From: Streptomyces sp. HSG2
GTDB lineage: Bacteria > Actinomycetota > Actinomycetes > Streptomycetales > Streptomycetaceae
Assembly (NCBI RefSeq): GCF_016598575.1
Contig: NZ_CP066801.1
Location: forward strand, 1,922,001-1,986,000
DNA: 64,000 nucleotides
Reading direction: 5' to 3'
Both the position numbers and the translations under genes were made by a program. Positions within the stretch are counted from its first letter, which is position 1. Every line of letters starts with the position of its first letter. Below the pieces are notes generated by a model, which was not told where the DNA came from, searched no databases, and saw only the letters and a list, made by a program, of their open reading frames with translations. Positions 1-9,237 of this stretch are shown piece after piece.

Positions 1-3
1 GCT

Positions 4-30
4 GGTGCCCCGGCGGGAGGACGGGGCACC
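4..30 (-). terminator. Hairpin terminator after cystathionine beta-synthase gene
   Basis: GGTGCCCC at 4-11 pairs perfectly with GGGGCACC at 23-30 around an 11-nt loop. It lies just beyond the stop codon (67-69) of the minus-strand gene, where an intrinsic terminator is expected. There is no U-tract, as is usual for Streptomyces terminators. Confidence 0.5.
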
Positions 31-66
31 CCGTCGGGCGCGGGACCGGCGCGTCCTCCGGGCGGA

Positions 67-1467
<1,401 letters not shown>

Positions 1468-1625
1468 CGTTGTCTCCGGATGCTGCGAAAGATTGCCGTC
1501 GTGATGGTTCCGCCAGCCTATGGCCTGTGGCTGCCCCTTGGTGTTCGTTCCCAGGTGGCCGAGATTGGACGGCGTGCGCTACGGGGCAAGGAGTGGGTAC
1601 GGCTCGGAGGAGGTGACGGCGGCGC

Positions 1626-2660
1626 GTGAGCGACATGGCGAGGGCGAGGGTGGCCCGGCGGATCGCGGCGGGTGCGGCGTACGGCGGCGGCGGTGTCGGC
1701 CTGGCCGGTGCCGCCGCCGTGGGGCTGCTGCTGGCGGAGGTGCAGTTGGCCCGGCGGCGGGTGGGCGTCGGCACACCGGACCGCGTGCCGGACGCGGGCG
1801 GCCTCTACGGAGGCGGGGCGGCCGGGGAGGGCGCCGGGCGAGAGGAGCCGCTGCGGCTGGCGATGCTGGGCGACTCGACGGCGGCCGGCCAGGGGGTGCA
1901 CCGGGCCGGGCAGACTCCCGGGGCGCTGCTGGCGTCCGGGGTGGCGGCGGTCGCCGAGCGTCCGGTGCGGCTGGTGTCGGTGGCGCTGACCGGAGCCCGG
2001 TCGGACGACCTGTCACGGCAGGTGACCGCCGTGCTCGGGGAGCACGCACAAGCCCCCGACATCTGCGTGATCATGATCGGCGCCAACGACGTCACCCATC
2101 GGATGCCGGCCACGACATCGGTCCGGCACCTCGCGGCGGCGGTCAGGCGGCTGCGCACGGCGGGCGCCGAGGTCGTCGTCGGCACCTGCCCGGACCTCGG
2201 CACCATCGAACCGGTCTGGCAGCCGCTGCGCTGGTTGGCCCGCCGCGCCTCACGGCAGCTGGCGGCGGCGCAGACCATCGGAGTCGTGGAGCAGGGCGGC
2301 CGGACGGTGTCCCTGGGCGATCTACTGGGGCCGGAGTTCGCGCAGAACCCGCGAGAGCTCTTCGGCCCGGACAACTACCACCCCTCCGCCGAGGGGTACG
2401 CCACGGCCGCCATGGCGCTGCTCCCGACGGTCTGTTCGGCACTGGGCCTGTGGCCGGCCGACGAGGAGCGCCCGGACGTGGGCCGCCGGGAGGGTTTTCT
2501 GCCGGTCGCGCGGGCAGCCGCGGAGGCCGCCTCCGAGGCCGGTACCGAGGTGACGGCGGCGATGCCCTCCGGACCACGAGCCCGATGGGCGCTGCTCAAG
2601 CGGCGCCGGCGCCGCCGGGTCACGGAGCCGGACGCCGCCCCGACGCCGCGCTCGGGGTGA
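1626..2660 (+). CDS. SGNH/GDSL-family hydrolase
   Basis: Esterase/lipase-type hydrolase of 344 aa with unknown substrate. The SGNH blocks are clear: GDSTAAGQGV carries the catalytic serine (block I), GANDVTHRM carries the block III asparagine, and DNYHPSAEGY carries the block V Asp-His pair. The N-terminus has a hydrophobic stretch (AYGGGGVGLAGAAAVGLLLA), read as a membrane anchor or uncleaved signal, so the catalytic domain is probably extracellular. The C-terminus is Arg-rich. GTG at 1626 is used; ATG at 1635 is an alternative. It is divergent from the CBS gene and ends just before a strong hairpin. Confidence 0.85.
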   Translation: MSDMARARVARRIAAGAAYGGGGVGLAGAAAVGLLLAEVQLARRRVGVGTPDRVPDAGGLYGGGAAGEGAGREEPLRLAMLGDSTAAGQGVHRAGQTPGALLASGVAAVAERPVRLVSVALTGARSDDLSRQVTAVLGEHAQAPDICVIMIGANDVTHRMPATTSVRHLAAAVRRLRTAGAEVVVGTCPDLGTIEPVWQPLRWLARRASRQLAAAQTIGVVEQGGRTVSLGDLLGPEFAQNPRELFGPDNYHPSAEGYATAAMALLPTVCSALGLWPADEERPDVGRREGFLPVARAAAEAASEAGTEVTAAMPSGPRARWALLKRRRRRRVTEPDAAPTPRSG

Positions 2661-2664
2661 CGCC

Positions 2665-2690
2665 GCTGTCCAAGCAAGCGCTTGGACAGC
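2665..2690 (+). terminator. Perfect hairpin after SGNH hydrolase; possibly also an operator
   Basis: An 11-bp perfect stem, GCTGTCCAAGC (2665-2675) with GCTTGGACAGC (2680-2690), encloses the 4-nt loop AAGC. It starts 5 nt after the hydrolase stop codon, so it is well placed as a terminator. The same bases contain the palindromic core CAAGCGCTTG about 100 bp upstream of the thiolase start, so an operator role is also possible. Confidence 0.6.
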
Positions 2691-2790
2691 TGCGGCCCAC
2701 GTCACACCCCGTCACAGGTGACCCAGGCCATACGGACGGGTAACTTCCCAACGGACGCGCCCGACCCTCGCACCCCGCCATGGAGCCGTG

Positions 2791-4011
2791 ATGCCCGAAG
2801 CCGTGATCGTCTCAGCCGCCCGTTCCCCCATCGGCCGCGCTTTCAAGGGCTCCTTGAAGGACCTCCGTCCGGACGACCTCACCGTCGAGATCGTGCGGGC
2901 CGCGCTCGCCAAGGTGCCCGAGCTGCCGCCGGAGGACATCGACGACCTGATGCTCGGCTGCGGCCTGCCCGGCGGTGAACAGGGCAACAACCTCGGCCGG
3001 ATCGTGGCCGTGCAGATGGGCATGGACCACCTGCCGGGCTGCACGATCACCCGGTACTGCTCCTCCTCGCTCCAGACCAGCCGGATGGCGCTGCACGCGA
3101 TCAAGGCCGGAGAGGGCGACGTCTTCGTCTCCGCCGGCGTCGAGACGGTCTCCCGGTTCGCCAAGGGCAATTCCGACAGCCTGCCCGACACGCACAACCC
3201 CCTGTTCGCCGACGCGGAGGCCCGCACGGCCGAGGTCGCCACGCTGGAGGGCACCGATTGGCACGACCCGCGCGAGGACGGGCTGACCCCGGATCCGTAC
3301 ATCGCGATGGGTCAGACCGCCGAGAACCTCGCCCGGTCCCGGGGCATCACGCGTCAGGAGATGGACGAGTTCGGCGTCCGCTCGCAGAATCTCGCCGAAC
3401 AGGCCATCGCCGACGGCTTCTGGGAGCGCGAGATCACCCCCGTCACGCTGCCCGACGGTAGCGTCGTGTCCGCGGACGACGGGCCCCGGGCCGGGGTCAC
3501 CCTGGAGGGCGTGTCGGGCCTGAAGCCGGTCTTCCGCCCCGACGGCCTGGTCACCGCGGGCAACTGCTGCCCGCTCAACGACGGAGCCGCCGCCCTGGTG
3601 ATCATGAGTGACGTCAAGGCCCGCGAACTGGGCATCACGCCACTGGCCCGGATCGTGTCCACGGGCGTCTCCGGCCTGTCCCCCGAGATCATGGGACTGG
3701 GGCCGGTCGAGGCCTCCCGACAGGCCCTGCGCCGCGCCGGGCTCACCATCGACGACATCGACCTCGTCGAGATCAACGAAGCCTTCGCCGCCCAGGTCAT
3801 CCCCTCCTACCGAGACCTCGGCATCCCGTTGGACAAGCTGAACGTCAACGGCGGTGCCATCGCGGTGGGACACCCCTTCGGCATGACCGGCGCGCGGATC
3901 ACCGGCACACTGATCAACTCCCTGCGGTGGCACGACAAGCAGTTCGGCCTGGAGACGATGTGCGTCGGCGGGGGCCAGGGGATGGCCATGATCGTCGAAC
4001 GCCTCGACTGA
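2791..4011 (+). CDS. Acetyl-CoA acetyltransferase (thiolase)
   Basis: Thiolase of 406 aa, cytosolic, exchanging acyl-CoA for acetyl-CoA in fatty-acid degradation or acetoacetyl-CoA formation. The acyl-accepting cysteine is in TRYCSSSLQTSRMAL, the histidine in GGAIAVGHPFGMTGAR, and the second cysteine in the C-terminal CVGGGQGMAM motif. The length is typical of the family. The ATG at 2791 is chosen because GGAG at 2782-2785 lies five bases ahead; a GTG directly in front (2788) is in frame but too close to that site. No beta-oxidation partner is adjacent, so the chain length used cannot be deduced. Confidence 0.93.
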   Translation: MPEAVIVSAARSPIGRAFKGSLKDLRPDDLTVEIVRAALAKVPELPPEDIDDLMLGCGLPGGEQGNNLGRIVAVQMGMDHLPGCTITRYCSSSLQTSRMALHAIKAGEGDVFVSAGVETVSRFAKGNSDSLPDTHNPLFADAEARTAEVATLEGTDWHDPREDGLTPDPYIAMGQTAENLARSRGITRQEMDEFGVRSQNLAEQAIADGFWEREITPVTLPDGSVVSADDGPRAGVTLEGVSGLKPVFRPDGLVTAGNCCPLNDGAAALVIMSDVKARELGITPLARIVSTGVSGLSPEIMGLGPVEASRQALRRAGLTIDDIDLVEINEAFAAQVIPSYRDLGIPLDKLNVNGGAIAVGHPFGMTGARITGTLINSLRWHDKQFGLETMCVGGGQGMAMIVERLD

Positions 4012-4338
4012 CGCCCGGGCGAGACCTCGGACGGGGTGCCCGCGAGCCGGCGTGAGGGCGAGGGGCCGACGACACTCCACGTCACCGCCCCGCCACGCGG
4101 CGAGGCGGGGCGCCGCCCGGAGCGGGAACGTCCGAGGTCCGGGCCATTTCGTGACCTGGTCTCCTCCGGGATGTGACAAATCTCCCTCAACGGGATGACT
4201 GCGCAGGTCAGGAGCTTGATCCAGGCGTCCAGGCGCCGCGATCGAGGCCGATGGGGGACGCCCCGCACTGACAGCGGGTCAGTGGACCCGTCAAGCTGAG
4301 GGGAGAAGTCGGGCTCGACCTGCAATCGGGAGTACGTC
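4012..4338. other. Gene-free stretch with a hairpin after the thiolase gene
   Basis: 327 bp between thiolase and the next gene. CGCCCCGCC (4086-4094) pairs with GGCGGGGCG (4104-4112), a 9-bp stem about 75 nt past the thiolase stop and a plausible terminator. The remainder presumably holds the promoter of the gene at 4339. I see no other recognisable element. Confidence 0.4.
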
Positions 4339-5130
4339 GTGAGCGCCACATCGATCGCCCTGCTGCTCACCACGGCCGCCACAGGCGCGGTGGGCGTCGC
4401 CGTCCTGCGCGGCGTCCTCGTACTGCGCAGGCAGGTCGCGGCCCTGCACGCGGACCTCCTCGCCCACCGGGTCGACGTCGCCGCCGCGCGGCGCGTCCCG
4501 GCGGCCCGCACCACCCCCGAGGCGGAGGAGATACGCGCCGCGATCACCGAGGCGCTGGCCGAGGAACGCGAACGGGAGCTGGCCGAGGCACGCGCTTTCT
4601 GGGCCGCCCGGGAGACCCGGGACGGCGACACCCGCCTGCTGCTCGGACTGGCCGAGGCCGAAGCCGGCCCGTGCGGCCCGACCGACCTGGACGGCCTGGA
4701 GTCCGTCGCAGAGCCGGCATGGGAGAGCGACGAGCCGACCGGGGCGGTCGGGGACTCGGCCGACCTTGCCGCGGCCCGACGTCGGCACCCCTCCCACCCC
4801 GACTTCGTCCCCCACCGGGTGTCGGGTGCCGAGGACCCGCAGACCACCGGCGCGGTGCTGACGGAACTCGCCGCCGACCGGGTGGAGCTCGCCGATGTCC
4901 GCCCCGGCCCACTGGGCACCCTCGACGTCTACGTGTTCGCCGACGGCACCACCCTGTGCCTCACCCCCGGCCACCGCGAGACGGCGGAACGCCTCTCCGC
5001 GGCGCTGCGGGAAGGAGACCGACCGACGTTGCTCGGCGGCTCGGGCATCTCCGGCGCCTACGCCCTGACCTTCGCCTGCCGGACGGAGCACGTGTACCTC
5101 TTGGCCGACAGGGTCGTCGCGTCGCGCTAG
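4339..5130 (+). CDS. Hypothetical membrane-anchored protein
   Basis: 263 aa, family not recognised. Residues 3-25 or so (TSIALLLTTAATGAVGVAVL) are hydrophobic and would anchor the protein. A charged helical stretch rich in E, R and A (about 30-95) may form a coiled coil. A linker leads to a C-terminal globular region ending in LTFACRTEHVYLLADRVVASR. The start is GTG at 4339. It stands alone between the thiolase gene and a convergent small gene. Conserved gene order suggests a Streptomyces-specific conserved protein; nothing visible indicates a function. Confidence 0.75.
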   Translation: MSATSIALLLTTAATGAVGVAVLRGVLVLRRQVAALHADLLAHRVDVAAARRVPAARTTPEAEEIRAAITEALAEERERELAEARAFWAARETRDGDTRLLLGLAEAEAGPCGPTDLDGLESVAEPAWESDEPTGAVGDSADLAAARRRHPSHPDFVPHRVSGAEDPQTTGAVLTELAADRVELADVRPGPLGTLDVYVFADGTTLCLTPGHRETAERLSAALREGDRPTLLGGSGISGAYALTFACRTEHVYLLADRVVASR

Positions 5131-5184
5131 AGGGCGTGCTTCGCACGCCGATCGGCCTCCGGGCCCGCGCCGGCGCGCGTGGGC

Positions 5185-5496
5185 TCAGACCCCGGCCCTG
5201 CTCCGCGCCTCCTCCACCAACCGCACCGCCTCCGCGACCTCGTCGTCGCCGCGCAGCACCAGAGCCAGGTCGTGGGCGGCCACCCCGATCTGGTCCGCGG
5301 CGGCGAACATGCCGGCGTCGGGCATCCGCAGGGGCTCGCGCGCGGGGTCCTCGGCCAGTTGGGCCCGCCGGGCCAACTCCCGGGCCAACTCCAGCGCCTC
5401 GGCGGCGGCCCCGCGCTGCAACCGACTCTGCGGAGCGGCCCGCAGCCGATCGGCGAAGCGGTCCACCGCTCGGGTCAAGGGCGTCGTATCAACCAC
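5185..5496 (-). CDS. Small hypothetical helical protein
   Basis: 103 aa, almost entirely predicted alpha-helical and Ala/Arg/Glu-rich, with no signal peptide or membrane segment. The start ATG at 5496 begins VDTTPLTRAVDRFADRLRAA. It is convergent with the membrane-anchored protein at 4339-5130 and divergent from the 75-aa gene at 5599. The 102 bp between the two divergent starts must hold both promoters; the inverted repeat GTGAGCGTACGCTCAC lies there (5500-5515) and could be an operator. The function is not recognised. Confidence 0.65.
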   Translation of the reverse strand: MVDTTPLTRAVDRFADRLRAAPQSRLQRGAAAEALELARELARRAQLAEDPAREPLRMPDAGMFAAADQIGVAAHDLALVLRGDDEVAEAVRLVEEARSRAGV

Positions 5497-5598
5497 GGCG
5501 TGAGCGTACGCTCACCCGTGGGGGTGTTGCCAACAGGCGACCGCTCGGGCACGGTGACGGCAAGGACCGGCCTACAGCCCAGGAGCCCGGAGGCGCCG

Positions 5599-5826
5599 AT
5601 GTCCCACGTCCTCTCGGAGGAGACCCACCGCAATCTGCTCGCCCGCATCCCACACCGCACCGGCCGGCAGATCTCCGACTGGCTGCGCACCGTCGAGGAG
5701 GGGCCGGCCCTCCCCTTCGAGGAGAAGGTCAGCTGGCTCCGCCACGAACACGACCTCGCGTACGGCCACGCCAAGGCGATCATCCACGAGCACGCTCTGA
5801 GGAGAGCCGCGCGCAGACTCCTCTGA
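5599..5826 (+). CDS. DUF4287-type small protein
   Basis: 75 aa starting at ATG 5599, with GGAGG five bases upstream (5589-5593). The sequence contains HRNLLARIPHRTGRQISDW followed by WLRHEHDLAYGHAKAIIHE, the pattern of the DUF4287 family: a small helical domain found alone or fused to transport-like domains, of unknown biochemical role. The open frame extends further upstream, but codon choice and the ribosome-binding site favour this short form. A strong hairpin follows. Confidence 0.75.
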   Translation: MSHVLSEETHRNLLARIPHRTGRQISDWLRTVEEGPALPFEEKVSWLRHEHDLAYGHAKAIIHEHALRRAARRLL

Positions 5827-5850
5827 CGACCCGGCACCCCCACCACGACG

Positions 5851-5875
5851 AAGGGCCCCGGAGACCGGGGCCCTT
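5851..5875. terminator. Bidirectional hairpin terminator
   Basis: AAGGGCCCCGG (5851-5861), loop AGA, CCGGGGCCCTT (5865-5875): a perfect 11-bp stem with a 3-nt loop between two convergent genes. The flanking A and T pairs let it work in both directions. Confidence 0.85.
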
Positions 5876-5904
5876 CCACCTGCCCGCGCGAACGCGGGAC
5901 GAGG

Positions 5905-6795
5905 TCAGTCGCTGCTGTTGAGGATGGAGATCAGACGGAGGAACTCCAGGTAGATCCAGACCAGGGTCATGGTCAGACCGAAGGCCGCGAGCCAGGACTC
6001 CTCACGCGGCGCGCCATAGGCGATGCCGTCCTCGACCTGCTTGAAGTCCAAGGCCAGGAAACAGGCACCGAGAATGATGCCGACGACGCCGAAGACGATG
6101 CCCAGCGTGCCGCTGCGGAAGCCCAGCCCGTCACCACCACCGAAGACGGCGAAGAGCAGGTTCACCCCCATCAGCAGGACGAAGCCCATCGCGGCGGCCA
6201 TGACGAAGCCGTAGAACCGACGGTTGACCCGGATCCAGCCCGCCCGGTAGGCCACCAGCACACCCGCGAAGACCGCCATCGTGCCGATCACCGCCTGCAT
6301 CGCGGCGCCGTTGGCGATGTGGGTGTCGACGACGTTGGAGACGACGCCGAGGAAGACCCCCTCGAACGCCGCGTACGCCAGGATGAGCGGCGGCGACGCC
6401 TTGCGCTTGAAGGACTGGACCAGCGCCAGGACCATGCCGATCAGGGCGGCACCGATGGCGATGCCGTAGGACCGCCCGAGGTTGGCCTCGTCGACCGGCA
6501 GCAGCGCCCAGGAGAGCGCCGCGGCCACGACGAGGAGACCGAGGGTGGAGGCCGTGCGGACGACGACGTCGTCCATCGTCATGCGGCCCGCGACGGGCCC
6601 CTGCGGCGGCGCGCCCTGCAGGACGTCCTGCTGGGCGTAGGGGTTCTGCGCGTACGGGTTGCCGGCCACCGGCGCCTGCGGGTCGGCCTGCGTGGCGACG
6701 GCGGGTCCCCCGGCCTGCGGCGCGGCGCCGAAGCCCGCGTAGCCGCTGTCGCGGCTGAACCCCCGTCGCGAGAAGACCGGGTTTCTGCTCCTCAT
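5905..6795 (-). CDS. Bax inhibitor-1/YccA-family membrane protein
   Basis: 296 aa. The first 90 or so residues are a Gly/Pro/Gln/Ala-rich cytoplasmic tail with repeated NPYAQ units; about seven hydrophobic segments follow, the topology of the BI-1/YccA (TMBIM) family. Members act as membrane ion-leak channels or protease modulators; the role in Streptomyces is not defined. The start ATG at 6795 follows GGAGGAG; an in-frame GTG at 6816 lies upstream without a good site. It is the first gene downstream of bldA on the same strand, separated by about 420 bp. Confidence 0.85.
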   Translation of the reverse strand: MRSRNPVFSRRGFSRDSGYAGFGAAPQAGGPAVATQADPQAPVAGNPYAQNPYAQQDVLQGAPPQGPVAGRMTMDDVVVRTASTLGLLVVAAALSWALLPVDEANLGRSYGIAIGAALIGMVLALVQSFKRKASPPLILAYAAFEGVFLGVVSNVVDTHIANGAAMQAVIGTMAVFAGVLVAYRAGWIRVNRRFYGFVMAAAMGFVLLMGVNLLFAVFGGGDGLGFRSGTLGIVFGVVGIILGACFLALDFKQVEDGIAYGAPREESWLAAFGLTMTLVWIYLEFLRLISILNSSD

Positions 6796-7212
6796 TTCAC
6801 TCCTCCATGGCCACACTGCGTAGGCCTTGGCTCAAAGAGTAATGGAACGGCAAAGGGTTGACCCTAGTGCCTGGGGAGGATCTTTCCCCCCCGATACCGT
6901 CCAACACGCTACGCCGTACCCCGATTCCCCGCACCGCAGGGGTCGTCCGACGACCCGAGGGGTCGTCACCCGCGAGGAGTGACGGGCCGACTGTGAGGCA
7001 CCTCACCCGAACGAGGCCGGTTACCCACCCGAACCGGTGCCATCCGGACACCCGGTCCTCTTTCGCCCGTGACGGCGAGCGCGGACGACGACGAACGCGA
7101 GGGTGCGAGGATCCCTCACCGAGGGGGGATTTCCGGCCGGCACGCATCCGGAGTCCGCGCCGAAGTCGAAGTCCCGGGCGAGGACGGGTAACCCGGGGCG
7201 GGCGCCGCGTGG
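6796..7212. other. Gene-free stretch between bldA and the YccA-like gene
   Basis: 417 bp expected to hold the end of the bldA transcript and the promoter of the YccA-like gene. CCCGGG at 7173-7178 can pair with a second CCCGGG near 7190, a weak hairpin about 20 nt past the tRNA 3' end. No gene or repeat is recognised. Confidence 0.4.
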
Positions 7213-7299
7213 TGGTGCCCGGAGCCGGACTCGAACCGGCACGCCCGCGAGGGGGCAGCGAGGTTTAAGCTCGCCGTGTCTGCGTTCCACCATCCGGGC
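7213..7299 (-). tRNA. bldA: tRNA-Leu(UAA), bldA
   Basis: Read on the minus strand, the acceptor stem GCCCGGA (7299-7293) pairs with TCCGGGC, followed by A and an encoded CCA ending at 7213. The anticodon stem GGCGAG/CTCGC encloses the loop CTTAAAC, giving anticodon TAA (7267-7265), which reads the rare UUA leucine codon. The long variable arm (GCCCCCTCGCGGGC region) and GTTCGAGTC T-loop fit a class II leucine tRNA. In Streptomyces this tRNA is BldA, which gates aerial development and antibiotic pathways by limiting UUA decoding. Its position beside YccA, Cfa and Ndh genes agrees with the bldA locus as I recall it. Confidence 0.96.
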
Positions 7300-7711
7300 A
7301 GGTCGCGGGGGTCCGCGCAGAGGTGCCGACCATATCGGGGGCGTATCGCCCCGACGGCGGAACGCTGATCCGATGTTGTCTTATTTTATTGCCGCCTGAG
7401 AGGGCATCAGTCACTCAAGCGGACCAACCACGCCTGCCCATAGCCTTGCGTGCGGCACCACCGCCCGGGTGGCGAATGACGGAATTTCACCGGCCCACCC
7501 GGGGCGGCCGACCTGTTATCGCGCCGCGTACCCCGCCGGACGGCGCGAAGCCCGGGTCCGCCTGCCCCTCCCGGCGGGCACCCGAACCGGCGACGCGCGT
7601 CGAGCCGTCGCACCCCCGGGCGGGCCACCGGACCGCTCGCGCGCCCCCGGGTGTGCGAGAGGAGAGGGGCGGATGAGCGGAGGGGCGAGGACCGCCCCGC
7701 CTCCCACCCCG
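7300..7711. other. Gene-free stretch upstream of bldA
   Basis: 412 bp that must contain the bldA promoter (reading leftward) and the downstream region of the Cfa-like gene. An AT-rich decamer, TTATTTTATT (about 7380-7390), stands out in this GC-rich DNA roughly 80 bp before the tRNA 5' end and could mark the promoter. I could not place a convincing -35/-10 pair. Confidence 0.35.
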
Positions 7712-9025
7712 TCAGCCGGTCCAGACACGGGCCCGCAGCGACAGGCCGGACCCGCCGTCCTCCGGGGTCCGCACGGCCAGCACCTGGTTCACACCGATGC
7801 GGTTGCGTTCGAAGGCGAGGGCGGAGGCCGCCATGTACAACCGCCAGACGCGGGCCCGACCGGCCCCGGCCAGTGTCGCCGCCCGCTCCCACTCCGCCTC
7901 CAGATTGGCGACCCAGCGGCGCAGCGTGAGTCCGTAGTGCTCCCGGATCGACTCCACGTCGCGCACCTCGAAGCCGGCCCGCTCCAGCTGGGCGACGGTG
8001 ACGCCGAGCGGTGCCAGTTCGCCGTCCGGAAAGACGTAGGCGTCGATGAACGCGTCCACCCGGTACGCCCCCTCGTCTCTCCGGGGACGCCGGGCGATCT
8101 GGTGGTTCAACAGCCTGCCGCCCGGTGCCAGCAGCGCGTGCAGGTCACGCGCGTAGTCGAGATAGCGCTCGGCACCGACGTGCTCGGCCATGCCGATGGA
8201 GGAGATCGCGTCGTAGGGGCCGTCCGTGATGTCCCGGTAGTCCTGGACCCGGATCTCGACACGGTCGGCGAGCCCCTCGTCGGCGACGCGTTTACGAGCG
8301 TAGGCCGCCTGCTCCTGGGAGAGCGTCACGCCGACCACCGCGGCCCCGTGTTCGCGGGCGGCGCGCACGGCCATCGAGCCCCACCCGCATCCGACGTCCA
8401 ACAGCCGCCTTCCCGGCCCGAGGCCGAGCTTGCGGCAGACCAGGTCGAGCTTGTCCCGCTGGGCCGCCTCCAAGGCCCCGGCAGCGTCCTCGCCGGAGGT
8501 CGGACCGTCCCAGTACGCGCAGGAGTACACCATGGACGGGCCGAGGACCAGCTCGTAGAAGTCGTTCCCGACGTCGTAGTGGTGGCTGATCGCCCGCCGG
8601 TCGGTGCGCCGGGTGTGCAGGGGGCCTCCACGCCGCCGGACCTCCTCCGCGGGAGGGGGCGGGGGCAACGGCGATCCCCCCAGGCGCACCAGGCCGCGCA
8701 CGGCGGCGCGGGCCTCGGGGTCCCGCAGCGCCTGTCGGAGTGTGCGGGCGTCCTCCGCTCGCTCCCAGATCAGACCGGAGAGCAGGTCGAGGGCGGTGTA
8801 GAGATCGCCCTCGACATCGAGGTCGCCGGCCACCCAGGCGCGGGCCAGACCCAGTTCGCCGGGCTTGAAGAGCAGGCGGCGCAGGGCGCGGCGATTGCGG
8901 ACGATCATGACCGGCGCCCCCGGCGGACCGGCCTCGGAGCCGTCCCATGCGCGGACGCGGACCGGGAGCGGAGCCCCCAGCACCTGTCCGACGTGGTCCC
9001 TCAGCCGCTGCGCGGCGTCTGCCAT
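7712..9025 (-). CDS. Cyclopropane-fatty-acyl-phospholipid synthase-like methyltransferase
   Basis: 437 aa SAM-dependent enzyme of the CFA/mycolate cyclopropane synthase family, which modifies double bonds of membrane acyl chains. The N-terminal third is the lipid-binding region (FKPGELGLARAWVAGDLDVEG). SAM motif I reads LLDVGCGWGSMAVRAA. Typical family motifs follow: SHHYDVGNDFYELVLG, the SCAYW segment, and the EHVG catalytic region. The start ATG at 9025 follows CGGAGG; the frame is open further upstream. It lies downstream of the NADH dehydrogenase gene on the same strand, with a terminator hairpin between them. Confidence 0.9.
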   Translation of the reverse strand: MADAAQRLRDHVGQVLGAPLPVRVRAWDGSEAGPPGAPVMIVRNRRALRRLLFKPGELGLARAWVAGDLDVEGDLYTALDLLSGLIWERAEDARTLRQALRDPEARAAVRGLVRLGGSPLPPPPPAEEVRRRGGPLHTRRTDRRAISHHYDVGNDFYELVLGPSMVYSCAYWDGPTSGEDAAGALEAAQRDKLDLVCRKLGLGPGRRLLDVGCGWGSMAVRAAREHGAAVVGVTLSQEQAAYARKRVADEGLADRVEIRVQDYRDITDGPYDAISSIGMAEHVGAERYLDYARDLHALLAPGGRLLNHQIARRPRRDEGAYRVDAFIDAYVFPDGELAPLGVTVAQLERAGFEVRDVESIREHYGLTLRRWVANLEAEWERAATLAGAGRARVWRLYMAASALAFERNRIGVNQVLAVRTPEDGGSGLSLRARVWTG

Positions 9026-9158
9026 GGCGCACACCTCCGTGACACACGAGCCCGGATGCTCTGTCACCACGTAAACACCCGCAGGGCGGTCGCGCAGTCC
9101 CGCATTGGAGTTATGCGGCACGGGAGTCGGGCCGGTCGGCCGAGGTCGAGACGGCGAA

Positions 9159-9190
9159 GGGCCACCCGCACCACGGACGGTGGGTGGCCC
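9159..9190 (-). terminator. Hairpin terminator after ndh
   Basis: GGGCCACCC (9159-9167) pairs with GGGTGGCCC (9182-9190) around a 14-nt loop, starting about 48 nt past the ndh stop codon on the minus strand. It separates ndh from the Cfa-like gene. Confidence 0.7.
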
Positions 9191-9237
9191 CTGGGACGCC
9201 GCCGCCCGGCGGCGGTGGCCCGGCGGTCGACGGAGGG

